Source: Chlamydoabsidia padenii (lineage: Eukaryota; Mucoromycota; Mucoromycetes; Mucorales; Cunninghamellaceae). From it: a stretch of 64,000 bases of DNA. The position numbers and the translations under genes were made by a program. The notes below the pieces were generated by a model. The model saw only the letters and a program-made list of their open reading frames with translations. It made no database searches and had not been told where the DNA came from. Positions within the stretch are counted from its first letter, which is position 1. Each line of letters opens with the position of its first letter. Shown piece by piece: positions 11,836 through 23,717 of this stretch. The DNA is taken from the NCBI GenBank assembly GCA_025330725.1, contig JAIWND010000048.1:89589-153588 (forward strand). The letters run 5' to 3'.

Positions 11836-14538
11836 TTACATATTCAAGGGTTCTTCTATTTTAGATTGGTCAATTTGGACAGCTTCCACTTTATCCAAGA
11901 GCAAAGTTGATTTTTCCAACAAAGCAGTAAAATAAACCATGGATTCTTGAGATGTCTGGATCACATTTTCTAATTCGTTTCGTCTTTGTTCCTTTGCTTC
12001 AATAGCCTTTTGGAGTCGAGATTGGATCTCCCAGCCTTCCACACGAAGCACTTTACGAGCATCACGACCCAGACGATGGCTTTGAGCCTGGATATACCCA
12101 GTATCCTGTATGGCTTGTTTAAATTTACGCACCAATTTACGTTCCACCGCATTCCGCATATCCGCCACCATGTAGACCAGTAAACCAGCACTGACCACAC
12201 CGACCATAGGCAAGGCCAATCTGCGCATATTGTTAGAGCCCACGATAGAAGACACATTCCAAAGACTAGACACCGCATCCTTGAATCCCATCACACGACC
12301 ACCTACCATAGCCACCGCACCCATGGATAAAGCACAGCCCGAGAGTTTTTCATCCAACACAAAATCGAAAAAGTCGGTTGCTTCCACTTGAATCATCAAG
12401 CGTCGATCGCGAGGACGTACAAACATACCATCCACATTGGCGACCCGAGGGAAATTGTCCAATTCTTGTTGGGCCATGCCATGCAATTTAACCAAGCATT
12501 GTTCAGTATCTTGCTTTGTTTCTTGTTCGGCGATACGGATTTCACGCACCAAGGATTGAGCCATGGATTCACATAGATCTTGAGCATATTGCCAAATCAA
12601 AAAGAGCCCAGGGTATTCCAAAGGTTGAATCGCCTGTTGTACTTGATCAGCAGCGAGTGCGAGTCGTTCCACCGTATGTCGTTGAATACTTGTCACTGTC
12701 TCTTCGGCCAATCGTTCCACTTGGTTCAGCATACGGTCGCGGGCGCGTAACAGTTGTTCATAAGCAGGCATGTCGTGTTCCAGCATTTCACTTGCTTGTT
12801 GATGTTTGGTGGCAGCATCAGCTTGATTGGCTTCAGAGAGGACACCGATATCCAATAAGAGGTTAACAAGATAGTTCTTGGCGGGGAGGAGCTTGCTCTT
12901 GGTTCGATTTCCCAACACAAACGCCCGCAGTCGTTCTTCCAAACGAGCAAAATCGGGGGCATCCAATTTGCGAGACCCTGGTTCCAAATCCACATTACCC
13001 GCACTGACAAAGTGGACTAAATCATGAGCGTCTTGATAGGTTGCAGGAGATAATTGTCGAATCTGCTCCAAAATCATACGTTTACAGCGATCCTTGTCCC
13101 GGATAGAGTCGAAGCGGTTGACGACGATAAAGATGTGGGTTTTTTCGTTTGCAGCATTCCATAAAAATTCCTTTCCCTATTTAGTTTCACAAACAAAAAG
13201 CATATATAATAGTTTTAGTTTAGTTTCAGTTTTAGCTTTTAGTTTAAATTAAACTTGACTTACAGAGAGAGTAAAGTGATTTTCAGCACTGACAACAAAG
13301 ACAACAACATCGATTTCTTCTTGGCGGGCAAACACAGCAGTAGTCTTGACAGAATCAGTGTTGAGACCAGGAGAGTCAATCAAAGCAATGTCAATGATAC
13401 CATTATGTAAGAGACTTTCTTGAGAAGCCCGAGCATCATTAGTATATATCTTAACCATCTGATAGCGATCTTGATCCATGTCATCCATAATGAGAGAATC
13501 CAAATGACGCATTTCAATAATGTGATAAGTAGCAGGATTCAATCGGTCGTATTTATCCACCTGAGGAATCGCATGGACTTGTTCCAACCCATCGTTCATG
13601 TTGGCATTCAATACTTCACAAAACATGTTGGTACAAGGTTGTTGGTCGGCAGGTAAGAGTTCCCTTTTGAGCAAAGCATTGACAAAGGTACTTTTCCCCG
13701 AGTTTAAATCACCGGTCACCAGCACCTTGGAAGAAGTATCGGCCACCCGGTTGTAAATATTGTCGAGGTGTCGTTTACATTGGGCGAGTTTTTCATCCAA
13801 GAGATTAGCAATAGATGCCTTTTCCAATGTTGTATGCAAGTTGGTAGATGCATGGCCGATTTTGAGATCGAGGTGCAGAATGTTGAATTCTTGTTTTAAA
13901 AAGCCAGAATGGACACTACTACCACCTGAAGAGCCTACCAATGTTGAAGTAGAAGAAGCCAAACAATCAGATTGAATAGAAGGACGTCTATTGTAGATCG
14001 AGTCGACAAGGGAACAAGATCCATTACCCATGTCTGGTTGAGAAGCTGTTTCCAAATACATTGAATCTGATGTAGTTAACAGTGCAGAGGTCGTCATTGA
14101 GCGTTGAGCAGTCATACGTTGCTTTTGTTGTTGTTGACCGATTGCTTTTGGATAAGGTGGATAAAATACTGCGCGATCCTTGTTGTTACGATACAATTCA
14201 TCACAAATACTGGTAACAGAGCCAATATGAGTCAATAGACGTTGGCAACTGTCATGATAAGTGCGATGTTCTTGAGCAGCATTCATACGATATTGATGAG
14301 TACGAGCCGCTGAACGAATAGATGAGGTGGAAGAGGAAGGTGATAAAGCAATAGGTGAGTTGAGAATGGAAGAGGCTGGACTAAACATTTTGCTAGACCG
14401 GGAGAGATCCAAAGGTCTTGGTAACGCAGAAGTATCGTTCATATCGTCCCGGAGAGCATCCATGCTGGGTGAAGAGTTTCGTCGAAGGTGTCGTCGAGCG
14501 CCTAGCATGGAAGAGGGTACACCGTATATGTCGGACAT
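11836..14538 (-). CDS. FZO1: Mitofusin, mitochondrial outer-membrane fusion GTPase
   Basis: Two exons (14538-13264 and 13176-11836) with one 87-bp intron give 871 residues. A low-complexity Ser/Gln-rich N-terminus of about 200 residues precedes a dynamin-type GTPase domain. Visible are G1 GDLNSGKST, the QPCT switch region, G3 DSPG (IDIALIDSPGLNTDS) and G4 NRFD (IFIVVNRFD). Heptad repeats follow on both sides of the membrane anchor (MVGVVSAGLLVYMVADM, about residue 760), matching the bipartite anchor of fungal Fzo1. The protein drives GTP-dependent fusion of mitochondrial outer membranes. Length agrees with yeast Fzo1 (855). No damage is visible. It is the only gene on this strand between the Helitron relic and HPC2, with which it is divergent. 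Confidence 0.92.
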
Positions 14539-14936
14539 GATTCAAAGAGAGTGAGTGTTATAACTACAGGGGTGTGTTGTATCAATAAACTGAATCAAAA
14601 GAGTGGTTTCCATGACAAAATAAACAACAATTAAAAAGGGTTAGTAACAAGTCATTCTATTCGACAAGTATTTATCTTTTTTTTTTTTTTTTTTTTTTTT
14701 ACTTACCTTGTATAACAGAAGATAGAGAGAGGAGGGTTAAATAAGGGTGAAGGAATAACAAAGTAATGGAGTAGTGTTTATGAAAAGAAAGAAATAGAGG
14801 GGGAAAATATTTTCTCTCTTTTTTTTTTTTTTTGTTCCGGCAGGGCATATCGCTTGACCAATAAAAATCATTCAATTTCGGGGATATCAGTCAAGGCTGT
14901 CTTTTCGTTGTCTTTCCTTCTTCTTCTCGTCACACA
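14539..14936. promoter_or_regulatory. Divergent promoter region FZO1/HPC2
   Basis: 398 bp between two divergent start codons, with two poly(T) tracts (about 22 T near 14679 and about 15 T near 14819). Such tracts commonly keep fungal promoters nucleosome-free. No specific operator is recognised. Confidence 0.5.
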
Positions 14937-17330
14937 ATGACTGGTAGACGACTACATGTAGACCTTTCCAAAAACAATATATTCTCATATCCCGATTTAC
15001 TAAAACGACATGAAAAGGCACTTAAAAACGCACCCTTGGTAACGTTATTGGGTGATGATGAACAGGACCCTTTTTACAAGGCACTTTTGGAACGTGCAGC
15101 AAAATATGACTTGAATCTTGGTGACGACGTAAACTCTAGTGACGAAGACACACCAACTAACGCAAGTACTAGTATAAAATGAATCAATCTAGCCTACTCA
15201 CACACTTTTTTTACCTTTTTTTTAACAATAGAAAGATGGGAAAGGGGACGAATACGACTATGAAGATCCTTTTATTGACGATAGTGATATGTTATTGGAC
15301 GACACCTATGAATACTCTCAGCTTGAAATCGATGGTTTCTTTGTATATCAAGGCATGCTGGATGGGTCAGAAACGTAAGTATATTGAATAATAACACGAA
15401 TAGGTATACTAAATACTAGTCAAATGGTTTTTATTTGTTAGACCGTCTGGCTCAAAAAAGAAGTCTTCAGCTACTAAAAAAGACAAGGCAACTACATCCA
15501 ATACCAAATCGAAATCAACCACGTCATTAACAACACCACGAAAACCCAATAACGCCAAAACAGACCCTATCGAATTATCTGATACGGATGATGATATGGA
15601 AAAGAACAGCAGCAATCATTCAAGCTCAAAACTCAAACGATCATCCTCAACATCAACATCATCATCAACCACTCTCAAGCCAGAATCATCCAATAACAAG
15701 AATGGCCCCACAATGAAAAAATCAACCTCTTCTTCTACGGTGACCCCTGTGGATAGTACCAAAAAGGCGAATACTAAGAAAACCAAATCTACCACCGCCA
15801 CCGCCATAACAACATCAATAAATCAATTATCAATAACAGGAAAGAAATCAACAGCTACAACATCATCACCATCAGCATCACCATCAGCATCAGCATCAGC
15901 ATCAGCATCAGCATCAGCATTAACGGCAGGATCAGTAACACAGGCAGGACAATCGACTACCGGGGATAAAAACAAAAAGGTATTGAAGAACACGGAACTC
16001 ATTAAACCTCATACTCTGGATCCTAGTATTGAACAACTGTTGGAAAAACTACGGGTGGATCGAAGCAATGAAAATTTTGAAGTTAAGTCGAAATTCCCTT
16101 CAGCATTAAGACCAACTACGCTGGAAGTCGGTGCTCAAATGTTTAGGATATACCATAAAATCGACGATCTTGTACTTAATCGCCTAATGGAAATCTTACC
16201 CTATAACAGGTTTACTATGAAGGTAATATATATATATGATCCTACACTGATTTTTATTAACTGTCCTTTTATATATTAGAAATTTTTGGTCACCAAGTCT
16301 GGGCCCGGTGTCGTAGAACAGCTCCAACAAGAAATTGAAAAACAAATGAAAGTACTGACTGACGCTGTGAATGAATTGATGCCGGAACATATTCAACAAT
16401 ACGAACAAAAACTTTTGGAACAACGTAAGTGAAAAAAAAAAAAAAAAAAAAAAAAAAAAGAAAAAAAAAGAAAAGCTTTATTATCTATTTGATTACAGAC
16501 TAACTGGCGACTCTTTCTCTCTTTATAGGAAATCAGTCAGAAGAAGGACCTGATGTGGAAAAGAAGTTTCGATGTAATGACACTATTCGCCGTATCATGT
16601 ATGAAATACTCACGATGGATATGCATTCCAACAATCTATCGAATGAAATAGCGTAAGTATACTTGTGGGGGATAAAAGGAAAATGAAAGTATCACAATCT
16701 AATCCCTATCATCATTTTAGGACATACCACAACAAGCAGGAATTAGTAGAATCAGAAACAAAAGCCAGAAAGAATATGTATGGAAAAGTAAGTAGTAAAA
16801 CGAAGAATTCACTCTGCCGACTTGAACTCTAATCACATATCTAGCTATTGACATGTTGGCCACAAGGATGGATGACGACCTATGATATTAGTCGACAATA
16901 CAGCACATACAAAGCAAAAGTGAAGAATACGGATCAACCGCTCTACTCTCTACCATCAGGCACCAAACGACCCAATATCATACCTGTGAAACGATCAGCA
17001 CCTTCATCTTCCATTCCTTTGGCAACTAGTTCACCAGGCGGGGAAAAACGAAAAAAGGTATCAACCAATGAACAACAAGTTGCAGATACGGTCCGGAAAG
17101 GTAAATGATAGAATGTTAAAAACAAAAGGGACCTTCTTCTTACCTTTTTTTTGTTTCTTTTTCATGTATGTATATATGTATGTATAGATGGTGCTGATGG
17201 CAAGAATGAACAAGATAATGTCAGTATGGTGAATTCCTCAAGAATGTTATCAGTTGACCCATCATCATCGTCCCCTTCTTCCCAAAAACCTTCCTCTATG
17301 AACATTGCGTCTTTGATTAGCAAACCGTGA
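14937..17330 (+). CDS. HPC2: HPC2/ubinuclein homologue, HIR histone chaperone subunit
   Basis: Eight exons: 14937-15171, 15236-15374, 15442-16222, 16280-16424, 16529-16652, 16721-16787, 16845-17100 and 17188-17330 (629 residues). An alternative first intron (donor 15129, acceptor before 15232) gives 616; both keep the frame. The diagnostic Hpc2-related domain is in exon 2: DEYDYEDPFIDDSDMLLDD, then EIDGFFVYQGML. A long Ser/Thr/Lys-rich linker follows, then a conserved helical middle region (LEKLRVDRSNENFEVKSKFP, IRRIMYEILTMDMHS, CWPQGWMTTYDISRQY) as in ubinuclein. The HIR complex deposits H3-H4 independently of replication. A Ser/Ala repeat (SASASASA) lies in the linker. The downstream neighbour is a Tc1 transposon. 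Confidence 0.85.
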
Positions 17331-17756
17331 TATCCCTTTTACCCACACACACACACGCATTCACAGTACTCCTTATTACACTATCTATTCATATATATAT
17401 TTACATACACAACATTATGTCACTCATCAATAAACTAAGGATGTGTATCATATTACAACCTTTTTGGCGGGAAATAAAAACGTGACCCCTGGTTCCATGG
17501 TCCCTGTCAAATGAAACAATGAAGGATGTGTACATTTTATAAAGTGGTTGAAATAAATATAATTCCCTTATTATGTATTCTTTTATACTGATACTATAGA
17601 TGACTCTCTCGATACAATGGAAATGAATCGTACAGTATAAAGTGAATAGAAGAAAGAGGAAACCAGGAGGGGATTCAATTACGATCGACGACCTAGAAAA
17701 GGCAAGATCATGGATTTTGAAAAGTGTGGCAATAATCAAAAAAAAGTGTGTAACTA
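17331..17756. other. Intergenic flank up to the Tc1 element
   Basis: AT-rich, with no gene recognised. It ends at the TA dinucleotide 17755-17756, which is one copy of the Tc1 target-site duplication. Confidence 0.4.
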
Positions 17757-19119
17757 CAGTGCGGGGACAAAAAAAAAATATACATTTTCAATTCCGCCTT
17801 TCTTCTTTTTTTTTTTGGGGGGGGGGGAATATGTACTGAAATGTACTTAGTTTAACAAATACAAGTCCAAAGATAATAAAAATAAATTCATTCAATAGAT
17901 ATACTACTAAAGTTTATTCAAGACAAAAAGAAAAAAAAAACGGTATGTGATGGAGGGGTGAGCAAAAGAAGTAGGGTCATCATCGAGTGCTATCACCTTT
18001 AAGGCGGATCACTTCATTGACCCGCTCAGGCATACTATCAATGAGTCTATTGATTTTTTCAATATCAATAGACTTCCATGTGGTACGGTGACATTTTCGA
18101 AGTCGGTAACAGATATACCAGGCCGATGGCTCTTGTGTACGGCCATTTTGATCTGGTACCATAAATTTTCAATTGGGTTTAAATCTGGCGATTGTGCCGG
18201 CCAGGTCAAATTTATGATACCATGATCTTCCCGCCATTTCGTCGCTACCTGACTTCTATGGATAGGCGCCCCATCCTCCAGCACCAAGACATTACAATTT
18301 TTTTTGGAGAAAACGTGCCAAGGGACCTTCATATGCCACCTTTACGAGATCCTTGGCAGAACACAGGCTCTTGTTCCCATTCTTCTCGAAAAAGGCAAGT
18401 TCCGCCTTCCTGTTGTACGCGATACCACCTCAAACCATTCTTGACATTCTGTTCCCCTAGAAGATACCTGTCGTACACTCCTTGAGGTTCACCTCGTCTG
18501 ATTTTCACCAGCATAGTTGCACCCTGCTACTCTTCCCCTTCTTGAAGCTGGATTCGTCGGTAAATATCACCTTTATCCAGTGCCCCAAGGTAAAATCCTT
18601 GTGCTTTTTTTGCCCAAGCAAGTCGTCGAGCGATGAGAGAAGCACTCAGGTGAGGCTTCTTCTTGTAAATTCTCAAGTGATAGCCTTCTTTATGCAAGAT
18701 GGGCCGAAATGTCCGCTCGCTCAGGTCAAGGCTCGATTCACGCAAAATTTCATTTTTGGTTTTTTTCCCTATTCGCTTTGACTTCTCGTATAACATACCT
18801 GGTATCACGTTCAGACAGTTTTGGGCGGCGTCCGCACCCTTCCTTCCGCGCGATCTCGCCATTAGATTCATAGATCTTGAGAATCCCCATAAACAAGTTT
18901 TCTGGTCGTTTTGAATGGTCGGGCTATTTCAGCTACCGAAGTGCCTGCAAGTTGGAGTCCAATGACTTGGTTCTTTCCAGCTAGTGTTAGAGGCATATTA
19001 TGTTAAGTTACAAGAAATTTTATTCACCAGCTCACCCGAAAACTACGTATTCCTATTGGGAATGTCTCGTCTGAGATTTTTCGGAATTTGAAACTGTATA
19101 CTTTTTTTGTCCCCCACTG
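17757..19119 (-). mobile_element. Tc1/mariner transposon, 1,363 bp, with both inverted repeats and TA duplication
   Basis: Both ends carry the same inverted repeat: CAGTGCGGGGACAAAAAA on the left and, on the opposite strand, CAGTGGGGGACAAAAAAA on the right. Similarity continues for about 38 bp (TATACA, then AATTCCG). The element is bounded by TA at 17755-17756 and 19120-19121, the expected Tc1 target duplication. A disrupted DD34E transposase lies inside on the minus strand. A run of 12 G near 17817 is within the left part. Confidence 0.92.
17980..18996 (-). pseudogene. Tc1-type DD34E transposase, frameshifted
   Basis: From ATG 18996 the N-terminal HTH (MPLTLAGKNQVIGLQLAGTS) is readable. The catalytic triad is then spread over several frames: VIFTDESSF (first Asp), VLEDGAPIHRS (second Asp) and WPAQSPDLNPIENLW (Glu), with 34 residues between the last two. 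Frame breaks occur near 18880, 18745, 18525 and within the 3' third. Not functional as it stands. The inverted repeats remain, so it could be mobilised only in trans. Confidence 0.88.
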
Positions 19120-19431
19120 TACAACCCCAAAGTAAACGTTGGGACTTTTTAAAGAGTTATACATAGGTATTGGTATTATAGGATGATGATTGGCCATCAT
19201 TCGATGATAAGGTCTTGATCTTATTGACTCGACCAATGGAAAAACAGAGATCGTTAAAGTTGTACGTACTTGTTGATATTATTGACTCAACTCCATTTTA
19301 AGCCAATGAAAAGACGTCGATTTGGAAATTCGTTTTCCCGCATGAATCGGGATTCTAAAATGAAACCTATTTAAACCCCTTTTTTTCTCCATCTGACTAT
19401 TATCAATCAACAAGAAAAAAAAACAATCTAA

Positions 19432-20294
19432 ATGGAATCCAAACAAGATCAATGGAGTGCTGATGATTACAACACAAATGCTGCCTTTGTACCTGTTCTG
19501 GGCGCTACCATCCTCGAGCTTTTAAACGCTCAACCTCATGAACGCATTCTTGATCTCGGGTGTGGTAGTGGGGAACTGACAAACGATCTAGCTGGACAAT
19601 GTGCTGAAGTGGTAGGCATTGATGCTAGTGCTAGCATGATCAAAAAGGCCAACCAAATTCGACAACATGACAATGCTACGTATTACGTGGTGGATGGTCA
19701 AAAGGTATCTTCATGGTTGACTCGAGATCAAATCCCTCCCTTTGATGCTGTCTTCTCCAACGCAGGTAAACAAGAAAGAAAGAAAGAGAACACTTTTTTT
19801 TTTTTGTTAATGCTCTCATATTTGTATTGATAGCTTTACATTGGATGAAGGATGACCCAGTAGGCGTCATTAAAGGAATGCACAATGCATTGAAACCTCA
19901 AGGTCGGGTCGTGGTTGAATTTGGTGGATTCATGAACGTTGGCGGGTTGCATTCCGCATTGATCCAAGCCCTGGATCGTCGGGGTTTAAACGGTAAAAGT
20001 TATTCCCCCTGGTTTTTCCCCTCGGATGAACACTACAAGCACTTGTTGGAACAAAATGGATTCAAAGTGCAATCCATTGCCTTGGTACCTCGTCCTACTC
20101 GTTTGACGACTGATATTGAAGGATGGATCCGAACCTTTGGATTTACATTTTTGGAAGCTCTGCCTACTGATGAGGATCGTGAAGAAGCGATTAATGAAAT
20201 TGTCGAAAACCTTCGTCCGGCTTATCAAAGAGAAGATGGATCCTGGTATTTAATGTACAACCGTCTTCGTGCAGTGGCGATCAAGACTCAGTAA
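19432..20294 (+). CDS. SAM-dependent class I methyltransferase, trans-aconitate methyltransferase-like
   Basis: Two exons (19432-19765, 19834-20294) give 264 residues. Motif I is ILDLGCGSGELT, the acidic motif II is VVGIDAS, and FDAVFSNAALHWM is the motif IV/V region. NALKPQGRVVVEFGG and FFPSDEHYKHLLEQNGF resemble trans-aconitate 2-methyltransferase and related cytosolic small-molecule methyltransferases. The substrate cannot be decided from sequence. The frame is intact. The upstream sequence 19120-19431 holds its promoter, next to the Tc1 element's right end. Confidence 0.85.
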
Positions 20295-21543
20295 AGAGGA
20301 TTGTACTCAATTCACCTAACATGGTCATCATTTGAATAGTGTTTGTTTCTTAATAAAATCTCGATCCATTTTTTTATAATGTTACTTCTTCTTGAAGGAT
20401 ACAATCATACATGTATGTCCCATCATTATTTGACTCTATTTATAAAATGATAAATTGCAATAAGTATGTCACTTGGCAAAAGGTCTTGATCATTCTCTCT
20501 GTAACAATTGGCTAATTATCAACATAAAAGTATTACTTCCTTAAATAACGCGGCAATATATACTACTATACTTTTTTATATAATGTTGAATATAATAACA
20601 CTTTCTTTCTCATTTATAGAATGTTTGTCTCCGCTGGTGCAAGGTAAACCAAAGAACGATTGAAAGCAACCAAAAAGTGAAAACTGCTAAACTTATTACT
20701 TTATAAATATCTCTGGTAAAAGAAGAGCACATTAAGAATTCTGCCATTGAACCAAAAAACACTCACAAGACAACAATAAAAGAAACAAAATGACGGAAAA
20801 ATGGTGGTGCAAGTTATAGATGACCTTGTTGTATACAAGCCTTCTTCTAAGCAAGTCTTATCAAAAACCTATGATTATGCTTACCCTGGTTGCCCCGATT
20901 GCCATAAGAAATTGGTCCAAGATGTTGATAACTGGCCGGACCACAACTATATACTGATAATTGGGGTCGAAAATGCCACTTGTCATTTGTTCCCTCATGC
21001 ATTTGATTAGACTGCCTTGCTTATCATGGACAAAAAGTTCAGGTGAACTGACCCTGATATATTCCCAGTATATCATTTGATGATACAACTCTAGTTATCA
21101 AGGCACAGCAAATCTATTATAATATGAGTGATAATCACATAGTAATGATTTATGTTGCTATACATATAGGGCATCCAAACAGTGGACGGTATGTTGGTCT
21201 AGAATAGTACTTGACCCACTCCCCTTCCCTGATCATCATTTGTATAGCTCTTTAATACACACTTTTAATATATACATGTACACAATAAAACCCGCTTTAT
21301 TATGTTAATGCCTTTGGTTAATAAAATCAAGGATGGCGATTTTTGGTCTAGTCTGCGCACTGTTCTTCAATTGTTCTCGAATTGGGACTGTGTAACTTCA
21401 ATTTGGGTCTTTATAATTTTCATGTCGCTCCCTCTTTTTATTTTTGTACCTTTCTTTCCCCGTTTCATACCTTTTTTTTTTTTATATTTTATATACAACA
21501 TTCCTCTCCTTTCCCCTTCCCTCCTTTCTCAATTCATTCAAAC
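20295..21543. other. Intergenic region with one weak zinc-ribbon-like open frame
   Basis: Mostly AT-rich. An open frame at 20801-21010 (69 codons) contains TYDYAYPGCPDCHKKLVQD, vaguely like the start of the C-terminal zinc ribbon of replication protein A and of Helitron RPA-like proteins. It lacks the second Cys pair and flanking OB fold, so I do not call it a gene. Pyrimidine runs just before 21543 probably form the promoter of the next gene. Confidence 0.3.
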
Positions 21544-23011
21544 ATGACTTTACCTACACCACATATTAGTCCACTCGTTACAACATTAAAGAAACAACAA
21601 CAACAAGAAAATACAACTACAGCTTTACCACGCAACAGTCAACAGCACCCAATGCATCTCAACAATAAAAACAGCACTTCTTCACTCTTCGCCAACCTAT
21701 CGACTGGTCCTGAGAAAGCCATGAGCGTACTGTCATCAGCCTTAAGTTATCAATACTCTAGCACATTAGATACTCATGACTATCCGGAAGATGGCACTTC
21801 GATTCATTCTGCACCCACTTTACCCGAAGACGATGATGCTTTAACAAAAAAAGATCTGGACTCTGTTATCGAATCTCACAAAGATCTTTTGGCGGCTGCA
21901 CAGACTTATCGGGAACAACTAACTCAATTGGCGTCTGCTTCTGCTAATTTTGGAATCGCTTTGGAAACGGCTGCAAAGCACAAGACAACTATGGATGCAG
22001 GTAAAAAGGGAAAGAAATGCAGAAACACACACACACACACACACAAGCAGCGAACTGAATTTGCTTTTGTGTTTCAATAGGCGATGGTTTAATGGCAGCT
22101 GGTGGTTTACAATTCTTGATATCCAATCATCATCAAATCTTGGTAAGGCATAATAATTACCATCATCTTTTTGGCACATGGTTAAAACAGTGGCTTCTAT
22201 TTTAGGCCGATACGATGCACAAAACGTTTGAAATATCGCTGGCTGAGCATATCGAAGAACATAAATCCACTATCAAGGTAGGAAAAAAAAAATCGGTTAA
22301 GGAAAAAGGGAAATCACTCACTTTTTTTATATGCAATAGAAAAGTCAAGACAATTACAACACAGCACTTCAAATGATCAGCAAGAACATTCGACAAAAAG
22401 AAACCGCTAATCTACAACAAGCTAAAAAGGGTCAACGTGATCTTCGTCAGTATAGACGCACCTTGACTGAACTGACTCGGCAAGTGGATGAATTGGATTA
22501 TATCAAAACGACATATAATCAACGAATGCTGGGTATCGAACAACATTATCATCAAGCGCTCTTGTACCAAACCGGTTGGCTCGTCCGTGCTCAAGTGGAT
22601 GTCTATGAACTCTTGGCAAGTAAAGGGTTGAGCGACTCGACCTTGGAACAGTTAATCCAACAACACCCTGATCCATTCAACTCTTATGCGACTGATACTG
22701 CCAATGATTTCTTTACTGTCCTTCCACCCAGTTCTTTAATTGATCCATTACCGACGACAACTTCTTCCATTTTACTTGACACCGACAAGCTGGTGAATCC
22801 TACTTACTTTGACTCTCGCACCACCACACCGTTTTTATACAAACGACCGGGGTCTTCTTACGATCAACAACGATCAAAAGTAATGGCGATTAGCAGTGGT
22901 AGCAGCAATAGTGGGAACAGCAGTAGTGATGAACATAGTAGCACGGATACTTCTTGGAATGACGAACGATATACTAAAGAAATACCGGCTTGTAGTGGTG
23001 GTTTAGATTAG
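21544..23011 (+). CDS. IVY1: Ivy1-like I-BAR/coiled-coil protein
   Basis: Four exons (21544-22000, 22081-22142, 22206-22277, 22340-23011) give 420 residues. A Ser/Gln-rich N-terminus is followed by a long helical region: LDSVIESHKDLLAAAQTYRE, a SANFGIALE stretch, GLMAAGGLQFLISNHHQIL, EISLAEHIEEHKSTIKKS and LRQYRRTLTELTRQVDELDY. This is the arrangement I associate with the fungal Ivy1 family of inverted BAR proteins, which bind phospholipids on vacuoles/endosomes with Ypt7, Vps33 and TORC1 regulators. The C-terminus is Ser-rich and probably disordered. Assignment is by pattern only; another BAR/IMD-family protein is possible. Confidence 0.65.
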
Positions 23012-23717
23012 TTGATAACATTCCCTCTTCTTCATCTTTACTTTCCCTTCCTTTTGATTATGTTATCCTCTAATTATAGCTGCTAGTTTTAATATTACTT
23101 GTGATTCTATCCCTTCATGTATATATTATTATCTTTTTTTATATAGTCCAATCATTTATCTTAATTAAAACTCAATAAAGTGACCCTATTACAAAAAAAT
23201 ACAAACTCTCTCTTTCCCTCTCTCTTCAGACGACCCTTATTCAGGGTGTGCAAAGATTGTGATAAAGTTTAGCTTGTCGATTACCAAATGTTTTTTCTAT
23301 AGATTATTTCTAAATGCCGCTGTGTTATCAGGTCCCCTAGTATGATACATGATTTAAAGTTTTCTTTCCCAAATAACTGAGTCAATTTCCTTTCACGGCT
23401 TGTTTTCGTATTAAAAATAGAATAGAAAAAAAAAAAAAAAAAAAAAAGGCTTGAAATAAAACGATTAAGTATGAAAATAAAGCCATGCGATCAAAAAGTG
23501 TGGGGTACAATATTGAAAAGAAAAAGAAAAACGATGGTAGTTCGAACGCCGCTTGAATTCCAAGCTCAAGTAAGGCACCAATCATGCACAAGATATAAAA
23601 CAAAAAGAGGGTTCCATGATTACACTAAGGAAAAGAAGGATACACCAAATGATTGACTATAAAGAGTCTCTTTATTTATTTTTGTCACATTTCTTTCACT
23701 TTTCTTTCTTTTTAAAA
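23012..23717. other. Intergenic between IVY1-like and ATG22-like genes
   Basis: Contains the 3' region of the IVY1-like gene, a 21-base A run near 23427 and the ATG22-like promoter. Short open frames here show no recognisable protein. Confidence 0.35.

Noticed and set aside
20801..21010. RPA-like zinc-ribbon protein
   Set aside because: Only one Cys pair is present and no OB-fold sequence flanks it; kept only as a note in the intergenic entry.
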